Assembly: GCA_040754255.1 (NCBI GenBank)
Contig: JBFMDA010000004.1
Location: 1-53,689 of the forward strand
Reading direction: 5' to 3'
Origin: SURF-25 sp040754255
GTDB lineage: Bacteria > Omnitrophota > Gorgyraeia > Gygaellales > Profunditerraquicolaceae
Length of the DNA: 53,689 nt
The position numbers and the translations under genes were made by a program. The notes under the pieces are model-generated. The model saw only the letters and a program-made list of their open reading frames with translations, had not been told where the DNA came from and did no database searches. Below are positions 41,134 to 48,983 of the stretch, piece after piece; position 1 is the first letter of the stretch, and every line of letters begins with the position of its first letter.

Positions 41134-41862
41134 ATGAAAAGGATGTTGGCTGTAGGCAGTATTCTTATCCTTGGGGTTATGGTAGCAGGCTGCAGGACCT
41201 TGAAGCACATTACTCATCCTGCTACAATGGCAGATGCAAGCGTTACTTCAGCCGTGCTTCCGGCATATACTGGCCTTAAGGCGCGCATTGCGATAGCTGA
41301 TTTTGACATCAAGGCAGCAAAAGCCACTTTTCAAATAGGCTCAGATTTACGCGAGATGCTTGTCCCTGCACTTGTGAGTAGCAATCGTTTTAATGTGATA
41401 GAACGGCAGGTTTCCACAGCGCCAAGTACCGGAGAAGGCCGGCCCGCAGTCAGCCCGGAGAAAGAAAAGGCCAAAATAGCAGATTTGATTATTACCGCGA
41501 CAGTGACTGAATTTGAACCGCATGCGTCAGGAGGGCGGGCCGGGGTAGGCGGCGGCGGCGGGGTAGGCAGCGGCATACTCGGAGGTTTGCTAGGGGCCTC
41601 GTTGAACAAAGCGCACATGGCAGTGGATGTCCGTATTGTTGATGCAGCGACTTCGCAGGTGGTCGCTTCAGGCCGCGTCCAGGGGCAGGCCTCTGACCTG
41701 GCGGGAGGTTTTACAGCCGGGCCGTTAGGCAGTAGCAGTGGTTTGGGCGCCGGGCTTTCGGCGTATGCGAACACGCCTATGGAGAAAGCTATCCGCATCT
41801 GCCTTATTGAAGCAATCCGTTACATCGCGCAGGAAATACCCGCAGGTTATTATAAGTATTAG
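41134..41862 (+). CDS. CsgG/HfaB-like outer-membrane lipoprotein
   Basis: A 242-residue lipoprotein: lipobox VAGC at about residue 20. The mature part resembles CsgG, HfaB and related curli-secretion or holdfast-anchor proteins. It has an early strand RIAIADFDIKAAK, a helix IGSDLREMLVPALVSSNRFNVIER, and the pair ITATVTEFEP then AVDVRIVDAATSQVVASGRVQG. A Gly-rich loop (residues about 132-152) is in the position of the CsgG pore/transmembrane hairpin. No curli subunits lie nearby. A role in secretion or surface attachment is possible. Confidence 0.82.
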   Translation: MKRMLAVGSILILGVMVAGCRTLKHITHPATMADASVTSAVLPAYTGLKARIAIADFDIKAAKATFQIGSDLREMLVPALVSSNRFNVIERQVSTAPSTGEGRPAVSPEKEKAKIADLIITATVTEFEPHASGGRAGVGGGGGVGSGILGGLLGASLNKAHMAVDVRIVDAATSQVVASGRVQGQASDLAGGFTAGPLGSSSGLGAGLSAYANTPMEKAIRICLIEAIRYIAQEIPAGYYKY

Positions 41863-41895
41863 ACTATTTTTACCGAGAGAGAGGAGAAAATTAAA

Positions 41896-41976
41896 ATGGG
41901 AAAACGTAAACGTCGCGGAAAATTAAACTGGCGTTCAAAGAAAGCGAATAAAGGCAAAAAGCCGAACCTCGGATAG
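41896..41976 (+). CDS. 26-residue strongly basic peptide, Thx-like in character
   Basis: A short ORF from ATG 41896 to TAG 41976, directly after GAGGAG (8 bases upstream), 33 bases beyond the CsgG-like gene. It begins MGKRKRRGKLNWRSKKANKG and ends KKPNLG; 13 of 26 residues are Lys or Arg. Size, MGK start, the RRGK core and composition resemble the very small ribosomal protein Thx (bTHX). The similarity is short and could be chance. The strong Shine-Dalgarno and clean spacing support translation. Confidence 0.55.
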   Translation: MGKRKRRGKLNWRSKKANKGKKPNLG

Positions 41977-42011
41977 AAAATACGCGCTGCATTAACCCTT
42001 AACGTTGGCCT

Positions 42012-42752
42012 ATGCTCCTTGTATGGATTTTATTAAGCACGTTCCTCGTTGCCATTATATCCCTCATCGGCATCTTTACCCTGGTTATCAAGAGCAACTT
42101 GCTCTCAAAGATACTTTTTAACCTTATCGGTTTTTCTGCGGGCTCGTTGATCGGAGGCGCTTTTTTACATATTCTTCCCGAGTCTTTGGAGAAAACCAAC
42201 AGCACCGTTGTGTTTCATTATGTGATCGCCGGCATAGTGCTTTTTTTCCTCCTGGAGAGGTATTTTTATTGGCGCCATTGCCACGAAGGCAATTGCGCTA
42301 TCCATGCGTTTACGTACCTGAACCTTGTCGGGGACGGGCTCCATAATTTTATAGACGGCATGATTATTGCCGCCAGTTTCGTGGCTTCTTTCCGAATCGG
42401 GATAGTTACTACCCTGGCAGTTATTCTGCACGAGATACCGCAGGAGCTGGGAGATTTCGGGGTGCTGCTCTACGGAGGGCTCTCTAAGCAGAAAGCGCTG
42501 CTCTTTAATTTTATTTCTGCGCTTGCCGCGGTACTCGGCGCCTTAATTGCCTATTTCATTTCAAGCATGTCTGCGGCATTTTCAGAAGCCATCCTTCCCC
42601 TGACTGCAGGAGGGTTTATCTATATTGCTACCTCCGACCTCATCCCTGAACTGCATAAGGAGAAAGACCTGAGGCGTTCAACGGGAGCTTTTATTGCGTT
42701 TCTTCTCGGTATCTCGTTAATGATCATTACAAGGGCCTGGCTCCACGAATAA
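42012..42752 (+). CDS. ZIP-family metal transporter
   Basis: A 246-residue ZIP protein, which brings zinc, iron or another divalent metal into the cytoplasm. Eight hydrophobic segments. TM4 carries GDGLHNFIDGMIIAASF and TM5 carries HEIPQELGDFGVLLYGG, the two metal-binding helices of the family. A His/Cys-rich loop (YWRHCHEGNCAIH) lies between TM3 and TM4. It is the uptake counterpart to the CDF exporter in the window. The start context lacks a Shine-Dalgarno. Confidence 0.93.
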   Translation: MLLVWILLSTFLVAIISLIGIFTLVIKSNLLSKILFNLIGFSAGSLIGGAFLHILPESLEKTNSTVVFHYVIAGIVLFFLLERYFYWRHCHEGNCAIHAFTYLNLVGDGLHNFIDGMIIAASFVASFRIGIVTTLAVILHEIPQELGDFGVLLYGGLSKQKALLFNFISALAAVLGALIAYFISSMSAAFSEAILPLTAGGFIYIATSDLIPELHKEKDLRRSTGAFIAFLLGISLMIITRAWLHE

Positions 42753-42783
42753 CAATCTTCCCTTTTTTTAATCCCTCGCAGAA

Positions 42784-42877
42784 ATCCCCTGAGGCTTATA
42801 GCCCGTGGGATGAATGGTATTGTGCTTTTTCTGCTCGGGATGAATCCCCAGACTTTAGTCCGGGGAGATTCAATCCC
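42784..42877. repeat. pair of IS200/IS605-end-like hairpins
   Basis: Two similar imperfect hairpins lie in the 209-bp gap before feoA. The first is ATCCC..AGGCTTATAGCC..GGGAT at 42784-42811. The second is GAATCCCCAGACTTTAGTCCGGGGAGATTC at 42842-42871, flanked by GGGAT and ATCCC. The CCCC..CTTTAG..GGGG form with A at the tip is typical of the right ends of IS200/IS605-type elements. There is no transposase or TnpB gene here, so these would be remnants or solo ends. Confidence 0.45.
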
Positions 42878-42889
42878 TTTGTTCTGTGC

Positions 42890-42918
42890 TTGCTATTTTC
42901 CCTGCTTTAGGCTACAAT
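42890..42918 (+). promoter_or_regulatory. promoter for feoAB operon
   Basis: TTGCTA (42890-42895), 17-base spacer, TACAAT (42913-42918). About 37 bases of leader follow before the feoA ATG. No clear Fur-box was recognised. Confidence 0.55.
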
Positions 42919-42961
42919 AAGTGGATTCATACAATTCCTTTCTATAGTTCTAATAAACCCG

Positions 42962-43195
42962 ATGAATAAAATATCACTTGCGAAAATGAAAAGGAATCAA
43001 AAAGGCAAAATTGCCGAAATTACCGGCGGCAAGGCATTGCATGAGAGGCTTACGGTTATGGGTATCTATGTCGGAAGAGAGGTAACCCTCCTGAATCACT
43101 CTATGTTTAGGGGCCCTGTTGCCATAAAAGCAGGGCGCAGCATCGTAGCTCTCGGTTTTGGGATGGCGAGTAAAATTATCGTTGAAGTAGAATGA
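42962..43195 (+). CDS. feoA: ferrous iron transport protein A
   Basis: A 77-residue SH3-like FeoA protein, a cytoplasmic partner of FeoB. The characteristic order is KMKRNQKGKIAEITGG, then RLTVMGIYVGREVTLLNHS and GPVAIKAGRSIVALGFGMASKIIVE. Its stop overlaps the FeoB start by 4 bases. Length normal. Confidence 0.95.
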   Translation: MNKISLAKMKRNQKGKIAEITGGKALHERLTVMGIYVGREVTLLNHSMFRGPVAIKAGRSIVALGFGMASKIIVEVE

Positions 43196-44922
43196 TTAAA
43201 AAAATATTTCTGATAGGAAACCCTAACGTCGGCAAGAGCGTAGTATTCTCACGGCTCACCGGGGTCAATGTGATATCGTCGAATTATCCCGGCACTACCG
43301 TTGGGATTACGAAAGGGTATTTGAAGCTTAAGGAGGACAGGGTTGAGGTCATCGATTTGCCGGGCAGCTATTCTTTGGAGCCCGGTTCCCAGGCAGAGGA
43401 GGTTGCCGTAGCGCTTCCGCGCGACTTTCCCAAGGACCAAATGGTCATTATCAATATTATCGATGCAACCAACCTGGAAAGAAATCTTTACCTTACACTG
43501 CAGTTGATTGAAGAAGGGTATCCTCTGCTTGTGTGTCTGAATATGTGCGACGATATGAAACACCGGGGCATTACTATTGATACGGCTACACTTGAAACGT
43601 TGTTGGGGGCGCCTGTTGTTGAGACCTGTGCCTTGACCGGCCAGGGGATTAAGCTGCTCATTGAAAGGATCCTTGAGGCTGGTCCTGGGCAGCCGCAAAA
43701 GCGCTCTTCACAGGAACGGTGGCTTAAAATCGGCGAAATCGTCTCGCACACACAGCATCTGACTCATCGGCACCACACGTTAAGGGAAATGCTGGAAGAC
43801 ATTTCCATGAAGCCGTTTGCCGGCGTGCTCATTGCCGCTGCCGTGCTTTATTTTTCGTTTAAATTCGTGCGTTTTATCGCCGAAGGCCTTATCGCCTCTG
43901 TCTTTGACCCATTTTTCTTTAATATCTATCAACCGGTGGTATTAAAAATAAGCGGCCTGTTGGGGAAAGAAGGGTTTTTGCATCACGTATTAATCGGAGA
44001 ATTGCTTAACGGCAGGATTGATTTTAAGCAGTCTCTGGGCCTGTTGACCACTGCCCCTTATATTGAATTTGATATGGTGTTGCCCTACATTATCTCTTTT
44101 TACTTTGTATTAAGCATCCTAGAGGATGTCGGATACCTGCCGCGCCTGGCCATACTTTTGGACAATTTCTTACATCGGATCGGTCTCCACGGTTTCACGA
44201 TTATCCCGGTGCTCTTGGGTTTTGGTTGTAACGTGCCGGGGATACTCTCAACGCGCATACTTGAGTCAAGGAGGGAGAGGTTCATTGCCTCTACGCTTAT
44301 CTCTATCGGCGTTCCTTGCGTGGCCCTGCAGGCAATGATTGTGGCATTGTTGGGCCAATTTTCCGGCTTTTACATAGGCGGCGTGTACCTGGTATTGTTT
44401 TCGATTTGGCTCATTTTAGGGGTTATCCTGAACAAGACATTAAAAGGCTTTAGCCCTGAATTATTGATTGAGATACCTCCTTACCGGCTTCCACAGCTTG
44501 CCGTTTTTCTAAAAAAATTATTTCTGCGCATCAAGGGGTTCTTGATTGAAGCACTGCCAGTGGTGCTCCTGGGAGTTTTTATAGTGAATATCCTGCTTTT
44601 TTTCAAACTGTTTGATTTGGTAAGCGGGATGTTTGCTCCGCTTATCCAGGGTCTGTTCGGTTTACCCAAAGAGACGGTTATCGCGCTTTTGATCGGATTC
44701 ATAAGAAAAGACGTTGCTGCAGGAATGCTCCTTCCGCTGGGTTTAAGCGCCACACAGATGTTTATCGCTGCCGTATTGCTTTCCATATCGTTTCCCTGTA
44801 TTGCCACATTCGTCATCATGCTTAAGGAGCTGGGGATTAAGGATTTTATGAAATCCTTAATTATCATGATTATCACGGGGTTGACGGTGGGCGGCGTTCT
44901 TAACCTTGCCATTTTGCACTAG
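43192..44922 (+). CDS. feoB: ferrous iron transporter B (short form)
   Basis: A 576-residue FeoB with an N-terminal GTPase and a membrane domain for Fe2+ uptake. G1 is GNPNVGKS (residues 8-15), G3 DLPGSYSLEPGS, and G4 is NMCD. The membrane region carries two FeoB-type repeats, with SILEDVGYLPRLAILLDNFL, HGFTIIPVLLGFGCNVPGIL and GFIRKDVAAGMLLPLGLS; Cys in the GCNVP motif is the proposed metal site. E. coli FeoB has about 770 residues, and this form lacks much of the helical spacer and a long C-terminal part. It follows feoA with a 4-base overlap. Confidence 0.94.
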   Translation: MIKKIFLIGNPNVGKSVVFSRLTGVNVISSNYPGTTVGITKGYLKLKEDRVEVIDLPGSYSLEPGSQAEEVAVALPRDFPKDQMVIINIIDATNLERNLYLTLQLIEEGYPLLVCLNMCDDMKHRGITIDTATLETLLGAPVVETCALTGQGIKLLIERILEAGPGQPQKRSSQERWLKIGEIVSHTQHLTHRHHTLREMLEDISMKPFAGVLIAAAVLYFSFKFVRFIAEGLIASVFDPFFFNIYQPVVLKISGLLGKEGFLHHVLIGELLNGRIDFKQSLGLLTTAPYIEFDMVLPYIISFYFVLSILEDVGYLPRLAILLDNFLHRIGLHGFTIIPVLLGFGCNVPGILSTRILESRRERFIASTLISIGVPCVALQAMIVALLGQFSGFYIGGVYLVLFSIWLILGVILNKTLKGFSPELLIEIPPYRLPQLAVFLKKLFLRIKGFLIEALPVVLLGVFIVNILLFFKLFDLVSGMFAPLIQGLFGLPKETVIALLIGFIRKDVAAGMLLPLGLSATQMFIAAVLLSISFPCIATFVIMLKELGIKDFMKSLIIMIITGLTVGGVLNLAILH

Positions 44923-44926
44923 CGTT

Positions 44927-45928
44927 ATGAAAGCGATTGCGTTAGTTTCCGGAGGCTTAGACAGCGTATTGGCTGCCAGGGTTGCACAGGAGCAGGGGAT
45001 AGAAGTTATACCTTTTCATTTTTCCATTCCTTTTTGTCACCGCAGTAAAAGTAATAACGAACCTGCCGCAGGCATGAGCCGGTTGGTACGCATGAGCCTG
45101 AAAGTAGCACCAGTCATCAGAGATATTTCCGCCGACTTCTTATCGCTTATCCGCAAACCCGCGCACGGATTCGGCTCACACATGAACCCCTGCATAGACT
45201 GTAAAATACTTATGTTGCGTAAAGCTAAAGATGAGATGCCTGTGGTGGGCGCAGAATTCGTGATTACCGGCGAAGTGCTTGGCCAGCGCCCCATGTCCCA
45301 ATATAGGCACGCACTCAAGCTCATTGAAAGGAAATCGGACCTTGAGGGTTTGGTGGTCAGGCCTTTATCCGCACAATTGCTCGATGAGACTATCCCTGAG
45401 CAGAAGGGGTGGATAACGCGCTCAGCGCTTTTGAATTTTAACGGAAGGAACCGAAGGCCCCAGTTTACGTTGGCAAGACTCTATGGTATTAACGGTTATC
45501 CCAATCCGGCAGGCGGCTGCCTGCTTACTGATCCGGCTTTTTCTAGACGGTTAAAGGATTTGGTAGCGCACGGGGAACTCTCGATTGAGAATGTCTCTTT
45601 GTTGAAAATCGGAAGGCATTTCAGGATTTCAGATAACGCAAGATTGGCAGTGGGCAGGAACGAAGGAGAGAACAAGGTATTGTTGAGTCTGGCTAAAGGC
45701 GGGGATTATCTTTTTATGCCTTCTTCTATTGCCGGGCCTACATCACTGGGTAGGGGGGTTTTTTCTAAAGAGCTTGCCATGCGTTGCGCAGCTATCACCT
45801 GCCGTTATTGCGACCTCGATGGATCGCTCACGGCAGAAATAATATGGCGCAGGGTCGCGCATGGGCAGGAAGAGATTATTTCTATCGCGCCGTTTCCAGA
45901 AACCGGCCTTGCAGGGCTGCGGATATGA
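44927..45928 (+). CDS. PP-loop ATPase, tRNA thiolation-like, with NFACT-R-type C-terminus
   Basis: Start at 44927 gives 333 residues; the longer start would overlap feoB. N-terminal PP-loop SGGLDS (about residues 9-14) binds ATP for adenylation, as in MnmA/ThiI tRNA thiolases. NPCIDCKILML carries a Cys pair and GEVLGQRPMSQ is shared with MnmA-like proteins. The C-terminal third (NVSLLKIGRHFRISDNARLAVGR) looks like an NFACT-R-type RNA-binding domain. It may 2-thiolate or otherwise thiolate a tRNA; the exact modification is uncertain. It overlaps amrS by 4 bases. Confidence 0.8.
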   Translation: MKAIALVSGGLDSVLAARVAQEQGIEVIPFHFSIPFCHRSKSNNEPAAGMSRLVRMSLKVAPVIRDISADFLSLIRKPAHGFGSHMNPCIDCKILMLRKAKDEMPVVGAEFVITGEVLGQRPMSQYRHALKLIERKSDLEGLVVRPLSAQLLDETIPEQKGWITRSALLNFNGRNRRPQFTLARLYGINGYPNPAGGCLLTDPAFSRRLKDLVAHGELSIENVSLLKIGRHFRISDNARLAVGRNEGENKVLLSLAKGGDYLFMPSSIAGPTSLGRGVFSKELAMRCAAITCRYCDLDGSLTAEIIWRRVAHGQEEIISIAPFPETGLAGLRI

Positions 45929-46938
45929 ATAAAGAAGCGTTTTTCTACGAAAAAGCAGGCGATAAAGCAGTGCATTGTTTTTTATGCAATCATCACTGCC
46001 GTATTCCTGAGAGCGGATTCGGCTTCTGCGGGGTCAGGCAGAATCAGTCAGGCACCCTCTATGCCCTAAACTACGGCAAGGTGATTGCCAGCCATGTTGA
46101 CCCCATTGAGAAGAAGCCGCTTTATCATTTTCTTCCCGGCACAGAGAGTTTCTCTATTGCGACTGTCGGGTGTAATTTCCGCTGCGGCTTCTGCCAGAAT
46201 TGGCAGATTTCCCAGGAAACGATGAAGGCAGGGCCTGGGCGGCAAGAAGAGAATACGCCCCTTGAGATCGTCAATGCCGCTGTGCGCTATAATTGTAAGA
46301 GCATATCGTACACCTATACGGAACCCACGATTTTTATTGAATTTGCCCTGGATTGCGCAAGGCTGGCTAAAGAAAAAGGGTTATATAACGTATTCGTGAC
46401 TAACGGGTATATGACGTCTGAGGCGCTTGAGGAATTCGCTCCTTACCTTGATGCTGCAAATGTAGACCTTAAGTTTTTTAAAGAAGCTTCTTATCAGGAT
46501 ATCTGCCATGCGAAGCTTGGGCCGGTTTTGGATTCGATAGAGAAGATGAAACAAAAAGGTATTTGGGTTGAAATAACTACATTGGTTATCCCGGGGCTTA
46601 ATGATTCAAAAGACGAACTGGGTAAGATAGCCGCATTTATTGCCGGGCTGGACAAAGATATACCCTGGCATATTTCGCGCTTTCATCCCGATTATAAATT
46701 CACCGAATATGCTATTACGCCGGAGTCAATTCTCGATAAGGCATATGAGATAGGCAACGCGGCAGGCCTAAGGTATGTATATACCGGAAATGTAGCCGGC
46801 AAAGAAAGCAATACCTATTGCCCTGCATGCAAGAAACTTCTCATTAAGCGCAGAATATTTGAGGTATTGGAAAATAAGGTCCAAGAAGATAAATGCACTT
46901 ACTGTAAGAATGCCATTGCAGGATTATTTGTTGGGTAG
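45925..46938 (+). CDS. amrS: AmrS-type radical SAM enzyme (AmmeMemoRadiSam)
   Basis: Start at 45925 (ATGA overlap) gives 337 residues; a longer in-frame start would run 141 bases into the previous gene in a different reading frame and has no homologous sequence. The iron-sulfur motif is CNFRCGFCQNW, about residue 76, following a Cys-rich N-terminus (CFLCNHHCRI). This matches the AmrS / PflA-related family 'AmmeMemoRadiSam system radical SAM enzyme'. A Cys-rich tail (CPACKK and CTYCKNA) may bind another cluster or zinc. The Memo and AMMECR1 partner genes are not in this window, so the pathway is incomplete here. Its substrate is not known to me. Confidence 0.88.
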   Translation: MNKEAFFYEKAGDKAVHCFLCNHHCRIPESGFGFCGVRQNQSGTLYALNYGKVIASHVDPIEKKPLYHFLPGTESFSIATVGCNFRCGFCQNWQISQETMKAGPGRQEENTPLEIVNAAVRYNCKSISYTYTEPTIFIEFALDCARLAKEKGLYNVFVTNGYMTSEALEEFAPYLDAANVDLKFFKEASYQDICHAKLGPVLDSIEKMKQKGIWVEITTLVIPGLNDSKDELGKIAAFIAGLDKDIPWHISRFHPDYKFTEYAITPESILDKAYEIGNAAGLRYVYTGNVAGKESNTYCPACKKLLIKRRIFEVLENKVQEDKCTYCKNAIAGLFVG

Positions 46939-46954
46939 GGTAGAGAGCGTTTTA

Positions 46955-47647
46955 CTAGATGCCATTAACCTCAGCTATAGCTGATTGTGCTTGTACGTCG
47001 GTAGGGTCGGTAGGGTCAACAACCGGCACTCCGTCAGGAATTACAACTACCCCATCGTTATCGTCCGGGTCATCAAGGGCAATAATGATGCCTGGGTCAT
47101 CATAAGGGTCGGTTATCGGATTCGTAGTATTCGTGGGGGTAGTAGTATTCGTATTTAGTATCGTCGGCTTCGTTTCGTCAAGAAGGATTTTGAGTCCATC
47201 CAGAGTAATCGCGCCATCGCTTGGCGTCGCTTCATTAGTGATCACTGCCATACTCTCTCCCTGCACAATGCCAGAGGCCATGGTATAGACTTTATTGCCG
47301 GTAGTGCCGCCGGCTACGGGTGTTGCGCTACAGCTATATTCTGTCGAAGACCAGCTACATGTAAACTCATATCCCTCTTGGGGAGCTGCAGTATAATCTT
47401 CAGAAAGATAGGGCGGATTTGCCTGTGTTAGTTCTGTGATACGTATGGGATAGCGGCCATGGCGCACCGCGTATTCCTCGGCAGCATAGGCAATAGTCCT
47501 GATTGCCGCTTTTGCCGCCACATCATTGGCATTGCTGCGCATACGCAGGATATTGGGCAGCGCAACCGCAGACAGCGATGCAACTATGCCTATCGCAATC
47601 AGTATTTCAACCAGGGTGAATCCTTTTTCGTTCGTCCGGGATCTCAT
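46955..47647 (-). CDS. type IV prepilin-like protein with acidic tail, riboswitch-controlled
   Basis: The start at 47647 behind AAGGAG gives 230 residues: a short basic leader MRSRTNEKG, cleaved after Gly, then FTLVEILIAIGIVASLSAVALP, the standard N-methylated pilin helix with Glu5. A globular region with two Cys (TCSWSSTEYSC) resembles minor pilins or pseudopilins such as GspG/PilE. The C-terminal part has Thr/Asn-rich then Asp/Pro-rich low-complexity sequence (about residues 160-220), which could bind calcium or extend from the fibre. Upstream lie a terminator and a cyclic-di-GMP-I riboswitch with its own promoter. Confidence 0.9.
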   Translation of the reverse strand: MRSRTNEKGFTLVEILIAIGIVASLSAVALPNILRMRSNANDVAAKAAIRTIAYAAEEYAVRHGRYPIRITELTQANPPYLSEDYTAAPQEGYEFTCSWSSTEYSCSATPVAGGTTGNKVYTMASGIVQGESMAVITNEATPSDGAITLDGLKILLDETKPTILNTNTTTPTNTTNPITDPYDDPGIIIALDDPDDNDGVVVIPDGVPVVDPTDPTDVQAQSAIAEVNGI

Positions 47648-47662
47648 CGCGAACTCCTTACT

Positions 47663-47694
47663 TAATAAAAAAGCCTGTTCCGTAAAGAACAGGC
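47663..47694 (-). terminator. riboswitch-linked intrinsic terminator 1
   Basis: On the minus strand GCCTGTTC (47694-47687), loop TTTACG, GAACAGGC (47680-47673), then TTTTTTATTAAG. It lies between the aptamer and the prepilin start at 47647 and should be the expression platform. Confidence 0.9.
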
Positions 47695-47717
47695 GCACCT
47701 CTTTTGTGTGTTGCATC

Positions 47718-47803
47718 TCGATTCGGTAACCAGACTATCCCGACGTATCGTCGGGACTCTTGGCTTTGCGCGCATATCCTTACGGATACCTTGCCTTTTC
47801 GTC
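47718..47803 (-). ncRNA. cyclic-di-GMP-I (GEMM-I) riboswitch 1
   Basis: On the minus strand the leader has the GEMM-I layout: AAGGCAAGG; a P2 stem GTATCC/GGATAT closed by the GNRA loop GTAA; GCGCGCAAAGCC; a P3 stem GTCCCGACG/CGTCGGGA-like; and the 3' part GGTTACC. The base before CAAGG is G, the residue equivalent to G20 that contacts c-di-GMP (cGAMP-selective variants have A). It is followed by a terminator before a prepilin gene. It is nearly identical to the second copy at 49024-49110, so recent duplication or strong selection is likely. Confidence 0.93.
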
Positions 47804-47845
47804 TACTTCCAGGATGTCAAAGACACTACCTTTATTTCTATACTA

Positions 47846-47874
47846 AGTATAGCACAGAAACACTTGATTTTCAA
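47846..47874 (-). promoter_or_regulatory. promoter for riboswitch 1 transcript
   Basis: On the minus strand TTGAAA (47874-47869), 17-base spacer, TATACT (47851-47846). Transcription should start near 47839, about 35 bases before the aptamer. Confidence 0.75.
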
Positions 47875-47902
47875 TATACCCGCCTACTATAAAAGCAAGC
47901 CT

Positions 47903-48415
47903 CTAAAAAGATGACCCTGAAAGAACGGTTCCCGTTATATTGGTTGTATTTGTATCATTAATCGGCCCAACGCTTCCTACCACGGACGTAACCGAATCAT
48001 CTTCTGTAAGTATTAATCCCGCAGTAATAATGAACTTTTTGGTGCCTGAAGGCGCAGTATTGGCTGTTGAGATATTCTTTACGGGTATTGCAAAACATTG
48101 ATAATCAGCAGCTGACCATGCGCACGAGAATGCATATCCTTGCCTTATTCCCGCAGTGTAGTCTTCGGCAAGATAGCGGGGGCTGCCAGTGGTTAAATTC
48201 GCGATTGAGAGCGGATAAAGTCCATTATTATTACGGCTGTATTCTTCGAAAGCCATGCCGATCTGCTTTAAGGTCTCTCTGGCGTATGACTCATTGGAAT
48301 TTACCCTGGAGCGCGTAATGCTGGGTATGGCCAGTGCTAGTACAATCGCGCTTACCAAGACTACAATCAGTATTTCCACTACCGAGAATCCCTTTTCTCT
48401 GGTTATTTTTTTCAT
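47903..48415 (-). CDS. type IV prepilin-like protein, second gene of pilin unit
   Basis: A 170-residue prepilin starting behind AAGGAG: leader MKKITREKG, then FSVVEILIVVLVSAIVLALAIP with Glu5 in place. The mature domain contains the segment YAFSCAWSAADYQCFAIP with two cysteines like the other two proteins here, and a Thr/Ser/Asn-rich C-terminus. It lies 19 bases downstream of the prepilin at 48435-48968 on the same strand and has no promoter or riboswitch of its own, so it belongs to that operon. The 3' end is 28 bases from the -35 box of riboswitch 1. Confidence 0.9.
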   Translation of the reverse strand: MKKITREKGFSVVEILIVVLVSAIVLALAIPSITRSRVNSNESYARETLKQIGMAFEEYSRNNNGLYPLSIANLTTGSPRYLAEDYTAGIRQGYAFSCAWSAADYQCFAIPVKNISTANTAPSGTKKFIITAGLILTEDDSVTSVVGSVGPINDTNTTNITGTVLSGSSF

Positions 48416-48434
48416 TTTTCACTCCTTTTCACTA

Positions 48435-48968
48435 TCAAAAGATCATTTCTTCATCTCCACCCTTGCCACCTACACCGCCACCACCTCCGCCACCGTCATC
48501 TCCGCCACCGTCATCTCCGCCACCTCCTATAACTATCGGGTCGTCTTTAATAATCGGTACTGATAAGACGGATGTCAAGAGGAGGTCAGAAGTAATCTGG
48601 TACTTTTGGGTATATATTCTCCGGTTTATAGGTATGGCGCTACAAGTAAAATTTGTTAACCCCCACGTACAACTGAAATTAAACCCATAATTAGGATTCG
48701 CGGTATACGCATCCGGCAGGTATGGAGGGTTGCCGTTAGTTAAATCCTGTAGAGAGAGGGGGTATTCTCCGTTGTGGTGCCGGGCATATTCTGTTGCAGC
48801 CATCGCAATGGTTTTTAATGTTTCTTGTGCGTATTGGCTATTCGCATTGATCCTGGCGCGTACCACAGATGCCATCCCCGCTATTACGAGAAGCAATGAA
48901 ATCGCAACGACGGTCATGAGTTCCGGCACAGTAAACCCTCTTATACTGCTACTACCCTGTTTTTTCAT
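48435..48968 (-). CDS. type IV prepilin-like protein with Gly/Asp-rich tail, riboswitch-controlled
   Basis: A 177-residue prepilin with start behind GGGGGAGG. Leader MKKQGSSSIRG and helix FTVPELMTVVAISLLLVIAG keep Glu5 and the Pro that is sometimes seen at position 4. FSCTWGLTNFTC again supplies two cysteines. The C-terminus is a run of Gly and Asp residues (residues about 152-173) such as IGGGGDDGGGDDGGGGGG, unusual for a pilin. It is first of a two-gene unit whose leader has the second riboswitch. Antisense ORFs rich in Pro over this tail are shadows. Confidence 0.9.
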   Translation of the reverse strand: MKKQGSSSIRGFTVPELMTVVAISLLLVIAGMASVVRARINANSQYAQETLKTIAMAATEYARHHNGEYPLSLQDLTNGNPPYLPDAYTANPNYGFNFSCTWGLTNFTCSAIPINRRIYTQKYQITSDLLLTSVLSVPIIKDDPIVIGGGGDDGGGDDGGGGGGGVGGKGGDEEMIF

Positions 48969-48983
48969 GCCTCCCCCTTAGCT

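Noticed and set aside
41331..41798. Minus-strand ORF of 155 codons opposite the CsgG-like gene
   Set aside because: Shadow of a GC-rich gene; the plus strand has a lipobox and family motifs, and the minus ORF has only low-complexity Pro/Ala sequence.
48334..48690. Plus-strand ORF rich in Pro and Ser opposite the pilin tail
   Set aside because: It is the antisense reading of the Gly/Asp repeat of the prepilin at 48435-48968; the minus strand has a pilin signature, Shine-Dalgarno, promoter and riboswitch.
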